From Clostridiales bacterium (GTDB taxonomy: Bacteria; Bacillota; Clostridia; Oscillospirales; Ruminococcaceae): a DNA stretch of 64,000 bases. The notes beneath the pieces were generated by a model, which did no database searches, was not told where the DNA came from, and worked only from the letters and a program-made list of their open reading frames with translations. The DNA lies in contig QAMM01000015.1 of the NCBI GenBank assembly GCA_003150405.1, positions 19,408 through 83,407 on the forward strand. Reading direction: 5' to 3'. Shown here piece by piece: positions 17,996-27,839 of this stretch (the stretch's first letter is position 1; the number at the start of each line of letters is the position of its first letter). Position numbers and translations under genes: made by a program.

Positions 17996-19426
17996 TTAAA
18001 GCTCGTAATCGTCCAGCGCAATCAGCCCCATGCAGTAAATCTTCATGGCTTCAAACAGGCTGGAGAGCTTCAGACATTCATCCGGTTCATGGCCGCCGCC
18101 GTGCCCCGCAGGGAACATGGAATGTTCTTTGGAATCGCCTGGCATGGAGGGGCCAAACGCAAACGCGCGCGGGAGTTTGCGGGCGTAGGTTCCGCCGCCC
18201 ATTACATAAGGTTCTGCCTGCTTTCCGGTCATCTCGTTGAAAACACCGTTGAGCACCTTGACAGCGGGCTGCTCTTTAGGGTAGTAGTTCGGCTTGCTGT
18301 CCCGTTTTAAATCAAGGGTAAAGCCGTGCTGCGCCGCCGTCGTGCGAATGATGCCAATCATTTTTTGAGAGTCGGCCGTAACCGGGTAGCGGATGTTAAA
18401 ATGCAGCCATGCCCGCCGTCCGTCATCCAGGCCACACATGCTGCCCACGCAGGTCAATTTTCCAGATATGTCGTCCTCCCCTTGAATGTGCAGTCCGCGT
18501 CCGTAAAAATCCTGCCCCGCTTCACAGAAAAACAGGATGATTTCTGCGTCTTGGTCGCTGAGGATGTCCGCATAGGCAAGCCCTTTGGCGAGCCGGGAAA
18601 TGGCACTGATACCGCCCTCCGGAAAAGCCGTATGGCTGGAAACCCCATGAACCGAGATGCGGTAGGCGTTTTCCTCTTCCTCAACTGTAAATTCCTTGGG
18701 AAGCAGGGAAAGGGCTGCCGTTGTATGTTCGGTTTTGCGCAGGACAATTTCTGCACGATCCGGCACCATATTGCTGGCAACTCCTCCATTGAGTAAGAGA
18801 ATCTCCTCACTGACCGGCCGCTCCGAAACAAGGTTTGCCTCAAGGATGCCCTTTTCCCCATAGCAGACCGGGAATCCGCTGTCCGCTACAATTGAGAGCT
18901 TGGGGCAGGGGTAATGCTCCGCGTAATATTCAAGGTCGCTCATGCCAACCTCTTCGTCGCAGCCAACAAAGAGTCGTAGAGGATGCTTAAGCTTGACGCC
19001 AAGCTCATGCAGGCAAAGTAGGACATACATAACGGCAATGGTCGGCCCCTTGTTGTCCTCCACACCGCGGCCAACCAGAAAACCGTCCTTTTCAAACGGC
19101 TCAAATGGGGAAAACTGCCAGTGGTCGCCGGTTGGGACAACATCAAGGTGCCCCCAAAAGCCAATGCTTTCAGAAACATCGCTTTCGTCACCGTCCAGCC
19201 AGAGACCGCCGCAGCGGTTGTCGTAATTTCGGGTTTGAAAGCCGTGTTCCTTGCCAATGGCGAGCATCTCCTCCAATACATCACGGCAAGCCTGCCCGTA
19301 AGGAGCTATCTTGGAATTTGGCTCCGAAATGCTTGGGATCCGCACCAGGCGGAAGATGTCCTTGACCATGTCAGCGTGGTGTGCGTCAATCCATGAAGAA
19401 ATTTTATTGTATAATTCTTGGTTCAT
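17996..19426 (-). CDS. M20 family metallopeptidase, PepV/Sapep type dipeptidase
   Basis: 476 residues of an M20 metallopeptidase. Metal ligands appear in order: GHLDVVP (His), GRGVEDNKGP (bridging Asp), CDEEVGMSD (Glu pair). The lid domain follows, and GGGTYARKLP near the C-terminus resembles the substrate-binding loop of Sapep/PepV enzymes, which cut dipeptides with an unblocked N-terminus using Mn or Zn. The start at 19426 has GAGGTG upstream. It is a single gene between two terminators. Confidence 0.9.
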   Translation of the reverse strand: MNQELYNKISSWIDAHHADMVKDIFRLVRIPSISEPNSKIAPYGQACRDVLEEMLAIGKEHGFQTRNYDNRCGGLWLDGDESDVSESIGFWGHLDVVPTGDHWQFSPFEPFEKDGFLVGRGVEDNKGPTIAVMYVLLCLHELGVKLKHPLRLFVGCDEEVGMSDLEYYAEHYPCPKLSIVADSGFPVCYGEKGILEANLVSERPVSEEILLLNGGVASNMVPDRAEIVLRKTEHTTAALSLLPKEFTVEEEENAYRISVHGVSSHTAFPEGGISAISRLAKGLAYADILSDQDAEIILFFCEAGQDFYGRGLHIQGEDDISGKLTCVGSMCGLDDGRRAWLHFNIRYPVTADSQKMIGIIRTTAAQHGFTLDLKRDSKPNYYPKEQPAVKVLNGVFNEMTGKQAEPYVMGGGTYARKLPRAFAFGPSMPGDSKEHSMFPAGHGGGHEPDECLKLSSLFEAMKIYCMGLIALDDYEL

Positions 19427-19537
19427 CGTAACACCTCTTTCTCTTCGATTATACGCTCTTTTAATTAAAATGAAAATAGGCAAATTCTTTTTTGTGCTCC
19501 CAAATATCCAGCCTAAAAAAGAGTCCGTCATTACATA

Positions 19538-19574
19538 GAAAAACCTCCCTCGAAGATTCATCCACTAGGGAGGT
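19538..19574 (-). terminator. Terminator of the antiporter gene
   Basis: ACCTCCCT and AGGGAGGT arms with a 16-base loop, followed on the minus strand by TTTTTC, 32 bases after the antiporter stop. Confidence 0.75.
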
Positions 19575-19605
19575 CTTATACCAAAATTGGAAAGTCATAT
19601 TGATG

Positions 19606-20988
19606 TCAGACTTGGTATGCAGGCTGTTGGCCGGAGCCCGACGTTTTCTGCTCCGGTGCGCTAGAAACAATCGCGGTGACGTCACCGTCCATGACGTTGT
19701 CAATCGCCTCGGAGGAAATGGTGGTTTTATGCCCCGCACCGGAGACCGGCGGCTGATGTTGGTTTTTAAAGACCAGCTTCAGGAAGATGGGGCAGAAAAC
19801 TGAAGACAGTACAATCAGGAAGATGGTTGCAACCAATGGGTCAATCCCGGCCAGTACACCGTTTTCATAATAAATGAGACTCTGCCCGGTGGCATAAACC
19901 GCCAATGCAACCTCGCCGCGGGCAATCATCCCGCAGCCAATGGTCAGCGATTCCCGGCCGTTGTAATGGAAAGCACGCGCTGTAGCACCACAGCCGGCAA
20001 TTTTCCCCACAAGACCAAGCAGTACGAACACAGCGGCAAAAATAAGCCCGGAAAGCTGGAAATGGCTGAAATCGGCGCTGATACCAATGTAAGCAAAAAA
20101 CATTGGGGTGAAAATCATGTATCCGCTCACTACCACCTTGCGGTCAACAAAGGAGGTATCATCCAGCCCGCTGAGCATCAAACCGGCCATAAAAGCGCCG
20201 GTAATAGCGGCAATGTCAAAGAACTCCTCTGCACAGTAAGCATAGAAAAAGCACATGGCAATGGCAAAAATACTGGTCCGGCGCTTGTGCGGGTACTTTT
20301 TAACAAGCTGCTTGAAGAGCCAGCGCATCAGCAATCCAAGCCCAATGGTAAATACAAAGAATCCGGCTGCTTTTAACAGCGTAATACCAATGCTTCCGCC
20401 ACCGTTCATACCGGTGATAACGCTTAGCAGAATAATGCCGAGCACATCGTCAATAATTGCCGCACTCAGAATGGTTGTACCAACCCGCGTATTCAGCTTG
20501 CCGAGTTCGCGCAGCGTTTCTACGGTGATGCCTACGCTGGTAGCTGCAAGAATACAACCAATAAACAACGCGTTCATGAGAATGCCGTTGTTGAGCGCGC
20601 GGCTGGGCCACCCCATAAAAAATAGGGCGCCAAAAGCTCCTAATGCTACAGGAACAAGTACGCCGGCAACCGCAATCGCCGTTGCGGCGGCGCCGCTGCG
20701 TTTCAGCTCTTTAAAATCGGTTTCCAAGCCGCTGGAAAACAGAATGAAAACGACTCCAATCTGTGAAAAACTTTGCAGTACATCCATTTCTGGTTCGTTT
20801 GGATGGATAATTCCCTGAAATCCGTTAATTCCCATCTGTCCAAAAATAGCAGGCCCAATGATCAGCCCGGCGAGAATCATGCCAACGACCTGCGGCAGAC
20901 CAATTTTTCTTGTCAGCATGCCAAACAGCTTGGTTGTCACTAAAATGACAGCGCAGTAAAACAGGATGTTCATGACGTTAAAATCCAT
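19606..20988 (-). CDS. Cation:proton antiporter, CPA2 family
   Basis: 460 residues with about twelve membrane helices. The pattern VVGMILAGLIIGPAIFG near residue 35 and the paired Asp residues in SAAIIDDVLGI (about residue 170) are typical of CPA2 exchangers of the KefB/NhaS/GerN type. The soluble tail is short, with no RCK domain, so there is no built-in nucleotide control. It lies back to back with trkA-trkH, so Na/K and pH control genes are clustered. Ion preference is not determined by the sequence. Confidence 0.9.
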   Translation of the reverse strand: MDFNVMNILFYCAVILVTTKLFGMLTRKIGLPQVVGMILAGLIIGPAIFGQMGINGFQGIIHPNEPEMDVLQSFSQIGVVFILFSSGLETDFKELKRSGAAATAIAVAGVLVPVALGAFGALFFMGWPSRALNNGILMNALFIGCILAATSVGITVETLRELGKLNTRVGTTILSAAIIDDVLGIILLSVITGMNGGGSIGITLLKAAGFFVFTIGLGLLMRWLFKQLVKKYPHKRRTSIFAIAMCFFYAYCAEEFFDIAAITGAFMAGLMLSGLDDTSFVDRKVVVSGYMIFTPMFFAYIGISADFSHFQLSGLIFAAVFVLLGLVGKIAGCGATARAFHYNGRESLTIGCGMIARGEVALAVYATGQSLIYYENGVLAGIDPLVATIFLIVLSSVFCPIFLKLVFKNQHQPPVSGAGHKTTISSEAIDNVMDGDVTAIVSSAPEQKTSGSGQQPAYQV

Positions 20989-21217
20989 AAATACTCTCCT
21001 TTGAACAGGCCATACTGTTTTGTGTACCGGAATGGCGGCCTGTCCTTTCTTTATCCCAATTTTACATTATACGCTGGGCTGTAAGGGGAGTCAACGAACA
21101 ATTCACCGTTTTTCGCCCTTTTCCCCCTGTCAGACCGGATGAAAGGTGTAATGATTTGAGATTTTCTTAATACAATCTTTACAACTTTCACTGTTTTTAT
21201 AGACTTTTTCGACAGAC

Positions 21218-21227
21218 GTGCTATAAT
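21218..21227 (+). promoter_or_regulatory. Extended -10 promoter of trkA
   Basis: TGC followed by TATAAT at 21222-21227 with no good -35 box. The -10 lies in a short dyad, GTGCTA and TAGCAC around TAA. Confidence 0.55.
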
Positions 21228-21260
21228 AGCACTCAATATCAACAAAAAGGAAGCGTCCAA

Positions 21261-22619
21261 ATGGAAATTATATTGGTTGGATGCGGTAAAGTCGGTGCCG
21301 CTCTGGCGCACCAACTCAGCGAAGAGGGCCATAGTGTTACGGTTATTGATACCAGCGCCGAAAAGATTCAGCGTATCACCCAAAGCTTGGATATCATGGG
21401 CATTGTGGGCAATGGATCTTCCATCGGTGTGCTTAACGAGGCGGGTCTGGAAACGGCAGATGTCCTCATCGCCGTTACCGGTTCCGATGAACTCAACCTG
21501 CTGTGCTGCATGTTTGCCAAAAAGGTGGGCCACTGCCGCGCTATTGCACGGGTGCGCAACCCCGCGTACAGCCATGAGCTGGATTTCATCAAGCAACAGT
21601 TAAATATTTCTACTATCATCAATCCGGAGCTTGCTTCTGCGCAGGAAATATCACGTTTGCTCTGCTTTCCCGCTGCTATGAAGATCGACACCTTTGCAGA
21701 AGGCCGCGTCGGCCTGATTAAATTTCAGCTTAATAACAGCAAGGGGCTGGACAGCATCCCACTGCGCGACCTTTCCAGCCGGATTGGGAGCGGCGTTTTG
21801 ATCTGCGCAGTTGAGCGGGGAGAGGATGTGGTCATCCCAAGCGGCGGGTTTATCCTGCGGAAAGGCGATATTATTACCATTCTCGCCACACAGGAAAAGG
21901 CGGCGGCTTTTTTCGGCAGGCTCGGTATGCCAACCCGCCCAGTGCGTAGCGCTCTGATTGTGGGTGGCGGCACCATTGGCTACTATCTGGCAAAGGATCT
22001 GCTCGCGCATGACATTCGGGTGCGGATTGTCGAACATGACACCAAACGCTGTGAAGAACTGGCGGAAACCCTGCCCGGTGCCACTATTTTGTACGGTGAC
22101 GGCACCGACCGCCAACTCCTGCTGGCGGAAGGGCTTCCTTTGGCCGAGGCTTTTGTCGCTCTCACCAATATCGATGAGGAAAATGTCCTGCTGGCGTTGT
22201 TCGCCAAAAAACACAGCAACGCAAAGCTGGTGACTAAAATTAATCGGCTGGAGTTTGACGATATTCTGGAAGGATTGGACATTGGGAGCGCTATCTACCC
22301 CAAGTATCTTATTTGTGATTTTATTGTCCAGCATGTGCGCGCTCTGCAAAATGAGGCGGGTAGCAACATTAAAACCCTTTACCGTATTTTGGACGATCGC
22401 GTTGAGGCATTGGAGTTTACAGTGCATGAGGCGTCCCATGCAACCGGTGTGCCCTTGTCTGAGCTGAAGCTCAAACCCAACCAGTTGGTGTGCTGTATTA
22501 CCCGGGGTGATCAAATTATCATTCCGAGCGGCAGCGATAGCATCCAGGTGGGGGATTCGGTCATTGTCGTCACATTGGAACACGGCCTGCATGACCTGCG
22601 GGATATTGTGAAATCTTAG
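21261..22619 (+). CDS. trkA: Potassium uptake regulatory protein TrkA
   Basis: 452 residues in two tandem RCK modules, each with a Rossmann fold and a TrkA-C domain. VGCGKVGAAL at residues 6-15 and VGGGTIGYYLA near 234 are the nucleotide-binding loops; Asp in VIDTS and Glu in IVEHD bind the ribose. TrkA sits on the cytosolic face of the TrkH channel and gates it with NAD(H) or ATP/ADP. AAAGGAAG precedes the start. trkH follows after 12 bases, so they are one operon. Confidence 0.95.
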   Translation: MEIILVGCGKVGAALAHQLSEEGHSVTVIDTSAEKIQRITQSLDIMGIVGNGSSIGVLNEAGLETADVLIAVTGSDELNLLCCMFAKKVGHCRAIARVRNPAYSHELDFIKQQLNISTIINPELASAQEISRLLCFPAAMKIDTFAEGRVGLIKFQLNNSKGLDSIPLRDLSSRIGSGVLICAVERGEDVVIPSGGFILRKGDIITILATQEKAAAFFGRLGMPTRPVRSALIVGGGTIGYYLAKDLLAHDIRVRIVEHDTKRCEELAETLPGATILYGDGTDRQLLLAEGLPLAEAFVALTNIDEENVLLALFAKKHSNAKLVTKINRLEFDDILEGLDIGSAIYPKYLICDFIVQHVRALQNEAGSNIKTLYRILDDRVEALEFTVHEASHATGVPLSELKLKPNQLVCCITRGDQIIIPSGSDSIQVGDSVIVVTLEHGLHDLRDIVKS

Positions 22620-22631
22620 CGGAGGGCCAAA

Positions 22632-24074
22632 ATGAACCTATCCATGATTTTTTATATTCTGGGCTGGATTCTATTGTGCGAGTGTGCGCTTCTGGCCCTG
22701 CCGTTGCTTGTAGCGGCTCTGTATCTGGAACATGGCGCTTTGTTGGCCTTTGCAGCGGCAATGGGCTTGTGCCTGCTGTTCGGGGTGCTTCTGGTTCACC
22801 GCAAACCTCGCAACCGGGTTTTTTATCTGCGGGAAGGGTTTGTCATTACTGCATTGAGCTGGATTGTCATCAGCGTTATGGGCGCGCTGCCATTTCTATT
22901 CACCGGGGCAATCAAAGATCCCATCGACGCATTGTTCGAGACCGTTTCCGGCTTTACGACCACTGGAGCCAGTATACTGCCGGATGTGGAAATCCTGCCC
23001 CGCAGCCTGTTGTTTTGGCGCAGCTTTACCCACTGGATTGGCGGCATGGGCGTGCTGGTTTTTTTGCTGACACTGCTTCCACTCACCGGAGGCTCCCATG
23101 TCAACTTGATGAAAGCTGAAAGCCCAGGCCCTCAGGTGGAAAAGCTGGTTCCAAAGGTGCAGTCCACAGCTAAAATTTTATATGGAATCTACATCGCTTT
23201 GACCGTTATTCAAATCCTGTTGCTCTTGGCCGGAGATATGCCGCTGTTTGACGCCGTTACCGTTGCGTTTGGCACAGCGGGAACCGGCGGCTTCGGCATC
23301 AAAAATGACAGTATGGCAAGTTATTCTCCATACCTGCAAAATGTGGTTACTGTGTTTATGATTCTGTTCGGAATCAACTTCAATTTTTATTTTCTTTTGC
23401 TGCTCCGCAAATTCAAACGGGCACTTTTTCTGGAGGAAATCCGCTGGTATTTGTTGATCATCATCGCTTCAATAGCGGTTATCACTGCGAATATACACGG
23501 CCTGTACGAGAATATAGGCCAAGCCATTCAGCAGGCGGCCTTTCAGGTGGGTTCCATCATCACCACAACAGGCTTTGCCACGGCAGATTTCGGCCAGTGG
23601 CCGGAGGTGAGCCGTACCGTTTTGGTCATTCTCATGTTTGTGGGCGCCTGCGCGGGCAGCACTGGCGGCGGTTTTAAAGTGTCCCGCATCATCATCCTGT
23701 TTAAAACCGTCCGCAAAGAGCTGCTGCATTTCCTGCACCCGCAGGGGGTTGCAAAAATCAGCATGGATGGAAAAATGGTTCCGCATGAAGTTATGCGTTC
23801 CATCAATGTGTTTATGGTGGCTTATGTGCTTGTTTTCTCACTCTCAGTTCTGTTAATAGGGTTTGACAATCATGATCTTGTCACTAATTTTACAGCGGTA
23901 GCCGCCACTCTCAATAATGTTGGGCCAGGACTTGAGCTGGTTGGCCCTACCCAAAATTTCTCCATTTTTTCCGGCGGCGCAAAGCTTGTGCTTATTTTTG
24001 ATATGCTGGCTGGGCGTTTGGAACTGTTTCCGCTGCTGCTGTTGTTCCGTAAGGAAACCTGGCAGCGTTTTTAG
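22632..24074 (+). CDS. trkH: Potassium uptake protein TrkH
   Basis: 480 residues with about ten helices arranged in four M1-pore-M2 repeats. Selectivity-filter regions are visible at [27 protein letters not shown] and NNVGPGLE, which gives one filter Gly per repeat. GGAGGG lies before the ATG. It forms the membrane channel for the TrkA ring encoded just upstream. Confidence 0.94.
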   Translation: MNLSMIFYILGWILLCECALLALPLLVAALYLEHGALLAFAAAMGLCLLFGVLLVHRKPRNRVFYLREGFVITALSWIVISVMGALPFLFTGAIKDPIDALFETVSGFTTTGASILPDVEILPRSLLFWRSFTHWIGGMGVLVFLLTLLPLTGGSHVNLMKAESPGPQVEKLVPKVQSTAKILYGIYIALTVIQILLLLAGDMPLFDAVTVAFGTAGTGGFGIKNDSMASYSPYLQNVVTVFMILFGINFNFYFLLLLRKFKRALFLEEIRWYLLIIIASIAVITANIHGLYENIGQAIQQAAFQVGSIITTTGFATADFGQWPEVSRTVLVILMFVGACAGSTGGGFKVSRIIILFKTVRKELLHFLHPQGVAKISMDGKMVPHEVMRSINVFMVAYVLVFSLSVLLIGFDNHDLVTNFTAVAATLNNVGPGLELVGPTQNFSIFSGGAKLVLIFDMLAGRLELFPLLLLFRKETWQRF

Positions 24075-24105
24075 CGGAAAGCGAAACGATTTCCGCAAAA
24101 TCATC

Positions 24106-24136
24106 AAACGGCGCCAATTTGAACTGGCGCCGTTTT
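24106..24136 (+). terminator. trkH terminator
   Basis: AAACGGCGCCA with its complement and TTTT, 32 bases after the trkH stop. The A-rich left flank also lets it work for the convergent collagen-like gene. Confidence 0.85.
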
Positions 24137-24199
24137 GGGTTCATATCTTTGCAAAATAGGGAAGAAGAGCTGCTGCTTTTATAGCAAGCAGGCTTATTT

Positions 24200-25282
24200 T
24201 TATGGTGTCGGAAACGAACCATCAGTGTAAATCCAATTAATCCATATAGTGGTTCTGGAAGCATTTTGTGAGGCGAATGTATGAACTTCGCATAACGACC
24301 AGAGTTTGGTTGTTGGATTTTGCTGGCGAATCCGCATCCAGTGGGTTTCCTGTGACATAGTATAGACAATATCGTCCAATGAAAGACTGGCTGATATCGT
24401 AACATTATTATTGGTCTGTGTTTCAATAGTTGAATCATAAATGGTGGTACGGCGGATATCAGCCAAAACAGAGGTTCCGGTTATTGTAGGCTGAATCGAG
24501 ATCCGAATACTGGTTGTAGAAACATTGCGGATGACCAGAGTCAGACTTTCCAGTGGAATATTAACCGTACTTCCAGTTGCGGATAAATTATAGTTGTAAA
24601 ATTCTACATTTGATTTGAGATTTGGACTGGTAAATTCCGCTGTATCGGTTTGAAAGTGGACTTTATAACTGGTTTTTGTATTTTCGGCAATTGCCATAAG
24701 GGGCATTTTCCCCTGTGGTCCGGTATCGCCTTTTGCGCCGGTCGCACCGGTTGGTCCAGTCGGCCCTTGTTCGCCTTGTGGTCCCTGTGACCCGGTGTCG
24801 CCTTTCGCACCGGTCGCACCAGTTGCGCCGGTTGGTCCAGTCGGCCCTTGTTCGCCTTGTGGTCCCTGTGACCCGGTGTCGCCTTTCGCACCGGTCGCAC
24901 CAGTTGCGCCGGTTGGTCCAGTCGGGCCGACATCTCCTTGGATTCCTTGCGGTCCGGTGGGCCCTTGTGGCCCTGTTGCTCCTGTAGGGCCTGGATCACC
25001 TTTCGGTCCTGTGATTCCAGGAGTACCAGCGGCGCCTTCCGGGCCAGTTGCACCACGTTCGCCTTGTGGGCCGCGCGGCCCTTGAATACCGGGAATTCCC
25101 GGCTCCCCTTTAGGACCTTGAAGACCTTGCGGCCCCTGTTCTCCTGGAATTCCCTGTACACCCTGCGGTCCCGGAATGCCTTGCGGCCCTTGTGGTCCTA
25201 CCGGTCCTTGAACGGTTAAATAATTTTCGTGTGACACAGCAAAAATACAACGCTTTTTAGGATTGCAGTCATAATGTATCAT
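24200..25282 (-). CDS. Collagen-like surface protein (BclA-like)
   Basis: 360 residues: about 25 residues with the Cys-containing CNPKKRC, then about 55 G-X-Y triplets rich in Pro, Gln and Thr, then a 170-residue C-terminal domain rich in Thr, Ser and Asn. G-X-Y domains of this sort form triple helices, and in spore formers such proteins make exosporium filaments; the C-terminal domain would trimerise. No signal peptide is seen, which suits a spore coat or exosporium protein. The start at 25282 is ten bases after GAGG; an ATG 16 codons upstream lacks a site. Confidence 0.87.
   Translation of the reverse strand: MIHYDCNPKKRCIFAVSHENYLTVQGPVGPQGPQGIPGPQGVQGIPGEQGPQGLQGPKGEPGIPGIQGPRGPQGERGATGPEGAAGTPGITGPKGDPGPTGATGPQGPTGPQGIQGDVGPTGPTGATGATGAKGDTGSQGPQGEQGPTGPTGATGATGAKGDTGSQGPQGEQGPTGPTGATGAKGDTGPQGKMPLMAIAENTKTSYKVHFQTDTAEFTSPNLKSNVEFYNYNLSATGSTVNIPLESLTLVIRNVSTTSIRISIQPTITGTSVLADIRRTTIYDSTIETQTNNNVTISASLSLDDIVYTMSQETHWMRIRQQNPTTKLWSLCEVHTFASQNASRTTIWINWIYTDGSFPTP
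24751..24927. repeat. 81-bp tandem repeat inside the collagen-like gene
   Basis: Units begin at 24751, 24832 and 24913, exactly 81 bp apart, giving two near-identical copies and a partial third. Each unit encodes 27 residues (nine G-X-Y triplets). The repeats are almost identical in DNA, so length variation between strains is likely. Confidence 0.92.
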
Positions 25283-25463
25283 ATAAGCATAACCTCGTCC
25301 GTCAAAAGTAAATATTAAAAAGGACAACACATCTAATTTGTTTGGATAACAAATGTCCAGGCCGCTACATATTTTAAATATACACTTTAGTTATAAGTTT
25401 GACAGCCTGTACGCTGTATGCGCCTTTTATTCTCATATTATGTTTTGAGGCTTGGTTGGGTTC

Positions 25464-25496
25464 AAAAAAGTCCGTGAATAATTCTGAGGACTTTTT
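25464..25496. terminator. Hairpin at the end of the kinase relic
   Basis: AAAAAAGTCC and GGACTTTTT with a 14-base loop, usable on both strands. It truncates the reading frame of the kinase pseudogene. Confidence 0.6.
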
Positions 25497-25497
25497 A

Positions 25498-25835
25498 AAT
25501 TGCGTCAATACTCTTCAACTCAATACTGTGCCCTTTTCGTTTGTGGGTAAGAGGGAATCCGTCTCCGTTAAAGCAAAATGGTGTAGGGCAGGGGTTTTTA
25601 ATCTTTATAATTAGCGGTTGTCCATCTTGAAATACAGCAGTCAAATGAATGTTCCGTTCCTGTTCCGGTAGGATTTCCCGGCAGGCGTTTACTGCATTTC
25701 CAGCGCATTTGCCAATACAATGCAGGTGTCCATCTCGTCAAGCGGAAGCTCCTCCGGCAGCTGAAGACTTACTGTGACGGCACAAATCGCCGCTGCAAAG
25801 GAAATTCCTTGTCTCGGTCATAAAAGGAATGAGCT
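25498..25835 (-). pseudogene. Decayed GHKL-type sensor histidine kinase (AgrC/VirS type), C-terminal part
   Basis: Reading the minus strand in two frames gives a GHKL ATPase domain. LPEELPLDEMDTCIVLANAL leads to the N-box; after a +1 shift near 25705 it continues NAVNACREILPEQERNIHL, and further on NPC and GHSIELKSIDAI correspond to the NP and GHGIGL boxes. It then stops. The sensor half and the dimerisation helix are missing, and no response regulator is adjacent. The stretch up to 26065 holds nothing recognisable. Quorum-type peptide kinases of this family often lie near bacteriocin or toxin loci. Confidence 0.75.
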
Positions 25836-26066
25836 ACGCCGGCTGGAAGGTTCAGTATACACAAATCCAATATAGTTTAAGCTGACTCCTGAGCGGTACT
25901 CAGGGTTCCTAGAGCACGCGGCTTTTGTAAATAAAGAATGGCCCACTCACATAAAAACCGGAAAAACGTCTCAAAACAGTTGTTTACAAATAAAAAGAGC
26001 CTGGACATAATCGTTGCCTCAAGCTCTTTCAGATGTAATGGAGCATCAAAATAATAACGTTATATC

Positions 26067-26320
26067 TTAACTGTGCATCTCGGTCTCTCTGCTTGTCGCA
26101 TCCGGCGCGTTTTTCTTTCGGTGCATATAAACTCCATTCATCATATCAATATTTGATTCCAATTCTTCCAATAAGGGCCCTTTGCTAAAATAACCACTCT
26201 ATCTGCATCACACTCGCTCCAAAGCAGATCCCAAAATACATCCCAATTTTCTCTATCGCACCAATTTTTGTGCTGTGTTTTCTAAATATTTATCGCAATT
26301 TTTAAAGGCTGCACATGCTG
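26067..26320 (-). pseudogene. Barstar relic (third copy)
   Basis: On the minus strand ENWDVFWDLLWSECDADRVVI matches the centre of the two intact barstars nearby almost residue for residue. Upstream the frame is shifted (KYLENTAQK corresponds to the KYLGEIHQR region) and downstream another shift is needed before a tail that no longer matches. It has no start codon or ribosome site. It is the remains of another immunity gene. Confidence 0.8.
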
Positions 26321-26327
26321 CTCAAAA

Positions 26328-27515
26328 CTAATACACTGGGCTGTTATCGACTGGACGCCAACCGCAGGTGCATGCCTTGGTAGCCTCATACCGCGTCACA
26401 CTGGTTTTAACGATCTGATAGCTGTCATGCTCTTCTTTTGGCATCCCATTGCTTGTATAAATTTCTACATGGGTATTCCATGATTCCAGTGCAGTATAAT
26501 CTTTGCCGGCACCGAAGGACATCCCGCATTCGCACACCACTTGTTCAGAATAAATCTCTTTTGCGATTGTACCAAAGTCATGAACATGTCCGGTGATTAC
26601 TTCTTCTCCGCATCCCGAGCAATATTGATAGGCCAAGCCTTTAAAACCAGTTCCCCAGCTGGAGGTACACCCATCTGCCGCGTGATGGAGAAATAAGTCA
26701 TTTTGGGAACGAAAAAACATCGGTTCTTCGCCGTTGTATCCATGAATACGGCATTCTGCTCCGTATTCCATGTGCCAGCTGTTTTCAGGGCTTACATACA
26801 CCCATGTATGGACATGCGGCGTTCCCTCATCTTCTGTTTCGCTCAATGAAGATTGTGAGCCGCCATTCGTCCCAGAGGCCCCAAGAGCAATATTTTCGTT
26901 GTTCCCGGTGGCATCTGAATTTGTTGTGGAATTTTTACTCGGCTCACGAATTGATGTATTCTCTGATACAGTGGTTTCATCACTGGGGATTGTTCCTGTG
27001 ACTTCCGTATCATGGTAAACAGCGGTACCAGCATCTTCCAGACTCTGAGCAGCGGACGGATCGACCACTATAATTTTTTTGGAAGCAACAATCACGCTTT
27101 CTGTTATACCGTTTTCCGGAAATTCTCTCCCGAGAAATTCGCATAGTGCTTTTGTGTTTACTGTAAAGGTATAATGTGCCTCCAGATTGGCAGGAGTAGA
27201 TAAATCCAGTTCATTAGCAGCCGCCTTTATTACGATGGAATCGTCATAAGACAAAAGGGATAATAAATCCAAAGTGCTTCCGGCCAGCACATAAGTCTCT
27301 CCTTCAAGCCCCGTGACGATGCCGGTTAAATCCTCAACGGAAAAATTAATCACCTGGCTCTTTTCGGGCGTGCGCTCTCCGCCTTTGCTGCCAAGTATAA
27401 CGCCTGCAACAATTCCTGCACAGAGAATGATTACAAAAATAACTATAAAGGTTGTAATTTGCTTTTTATGGATATGAATCCAATTTTTTAGTGCGTCCAT
27501 TCCTGCTTGCCGCAT
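26328..27515 (-). CDS. Membrane-anchored His/Cys-rich protein, unknown function
   Basis: 395 residues. One membrane helix at about 20-42, then about 330 residues outside: a region of mixed sequence to about 165, a Ser/Thr/Asn-rich linker (about 165-230), and a C-terminal region with HVHTW, CSGCGEEV, HVHDF, VCECGMSFG and CTCGW, which looks like repeated metal-binding or disulfide units. Related His-x-His...Cys-x-x-Cys repeats occur in secreted clostridial proteins, with no known role. It lies directly after the second barstar (18-base gap). The start could also be ATG 27500; neither has an ideal site. Confidence 0.7.
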   Translation of the reverse strand: MRQAGMDALKNWIHIHKKQITTFIVIFVIILCAGIVAGVILGSKGGERTPEKSQVINFSVEDLTGIVTGLEGETYVLAGSTLDLLSLLSYDDSIVIKAAANELDLSTPANLEAHYTFTVNTKALCEFLGREFPENGITESVIVASKKIIVVDPSAAQSLEDAGTAVYHDTEVTGTIPSDETTVSENTSIREPSKNSTTNSDATGNNENIALGASGTNGGSQSSLSETEDEGTPHVHTWVYVSPENSWHMEYGAECRIHGYNGEEPMFFRSQNDLFLHHAADGCTSSWGTGFKGLAYQYCSGCGEEVITGHVHDFGTIAKEIYSEQVVCECGMSFGAGKDYTALESWNTHVEIYTSNGMPKEEHDSYQIVKTSVTRYEATKACTCGWRPVDNSPVY

Positions 27516-27533
27516 CCTTTCTTCATTTTTTGC

Positions 27534-27824
27534 TTAACTGCGTATTTCGATCTCTATGGGGTCGCCGTCCTTATCACAAAGTTCCTGAAACTCTTCTAAA
27601 ATCCCCTTCATAGTTTGAACACTGGTGCTCAACTCTTTGGATACAGAATCTCCCCCTACTACTACTTTGTCTGCATCACACTCACTCCGTAACAAATCCC
27701 AAAACGTATCCCAGTTTTCTCCATAAAAATGGGGAAAATCAAACGCTTTTTTAATTCTTTGATGGATCTCTCCTAAGTATTTACAACCGGTTAAATCCAG
27801 TGTAACGATTTTTTCTTGTTTCAT
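27534..27824 (-). CDS. Barstar family immunity protein, copy B
   Basis: 96 residues of the barstar fold, which binds and blocks the active site of barnase-type ribonucleases in the cytosol. Landmarks: LDLTGCKYLGEIHQRIKKAF, FYGENWDTFWDLL (the Asp/Trp helix that plugs the RNase site) and the acidic C-terminus. GGGGGG lies upstream of the ATG. The toxin that should pair with it, 15 bases upstream, is broken, so this gene is either an orphan guard or cross-protects against the intact copy A toxin. It is closely related to copy A. Confidence 0.92.
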   Translation of the reverse strand: MKQEKIVTLDLTGCKYLGEIHQRIKKAFDFPHFYGENWDTFWDLLRSECDADKVVVGGDSVSKELSTSVQTMKGILEEFQELCDKDGDPIEIEIRS

Positions 27825-27839
27825 TGCTCACAACCCCCC

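Noticed and set aside
24751..24927. Regular repeats as a CRISPR array
   Set aside because: The units are 81 bp, contiguous and coding, with no unique spacers or cas genes.
24715..25085. Pro/Val/Arg-rich frames opposite the collagen-like gene
   Set aside because: They come from the G-X-Y repeat read backwards; start sites and family features are missing.
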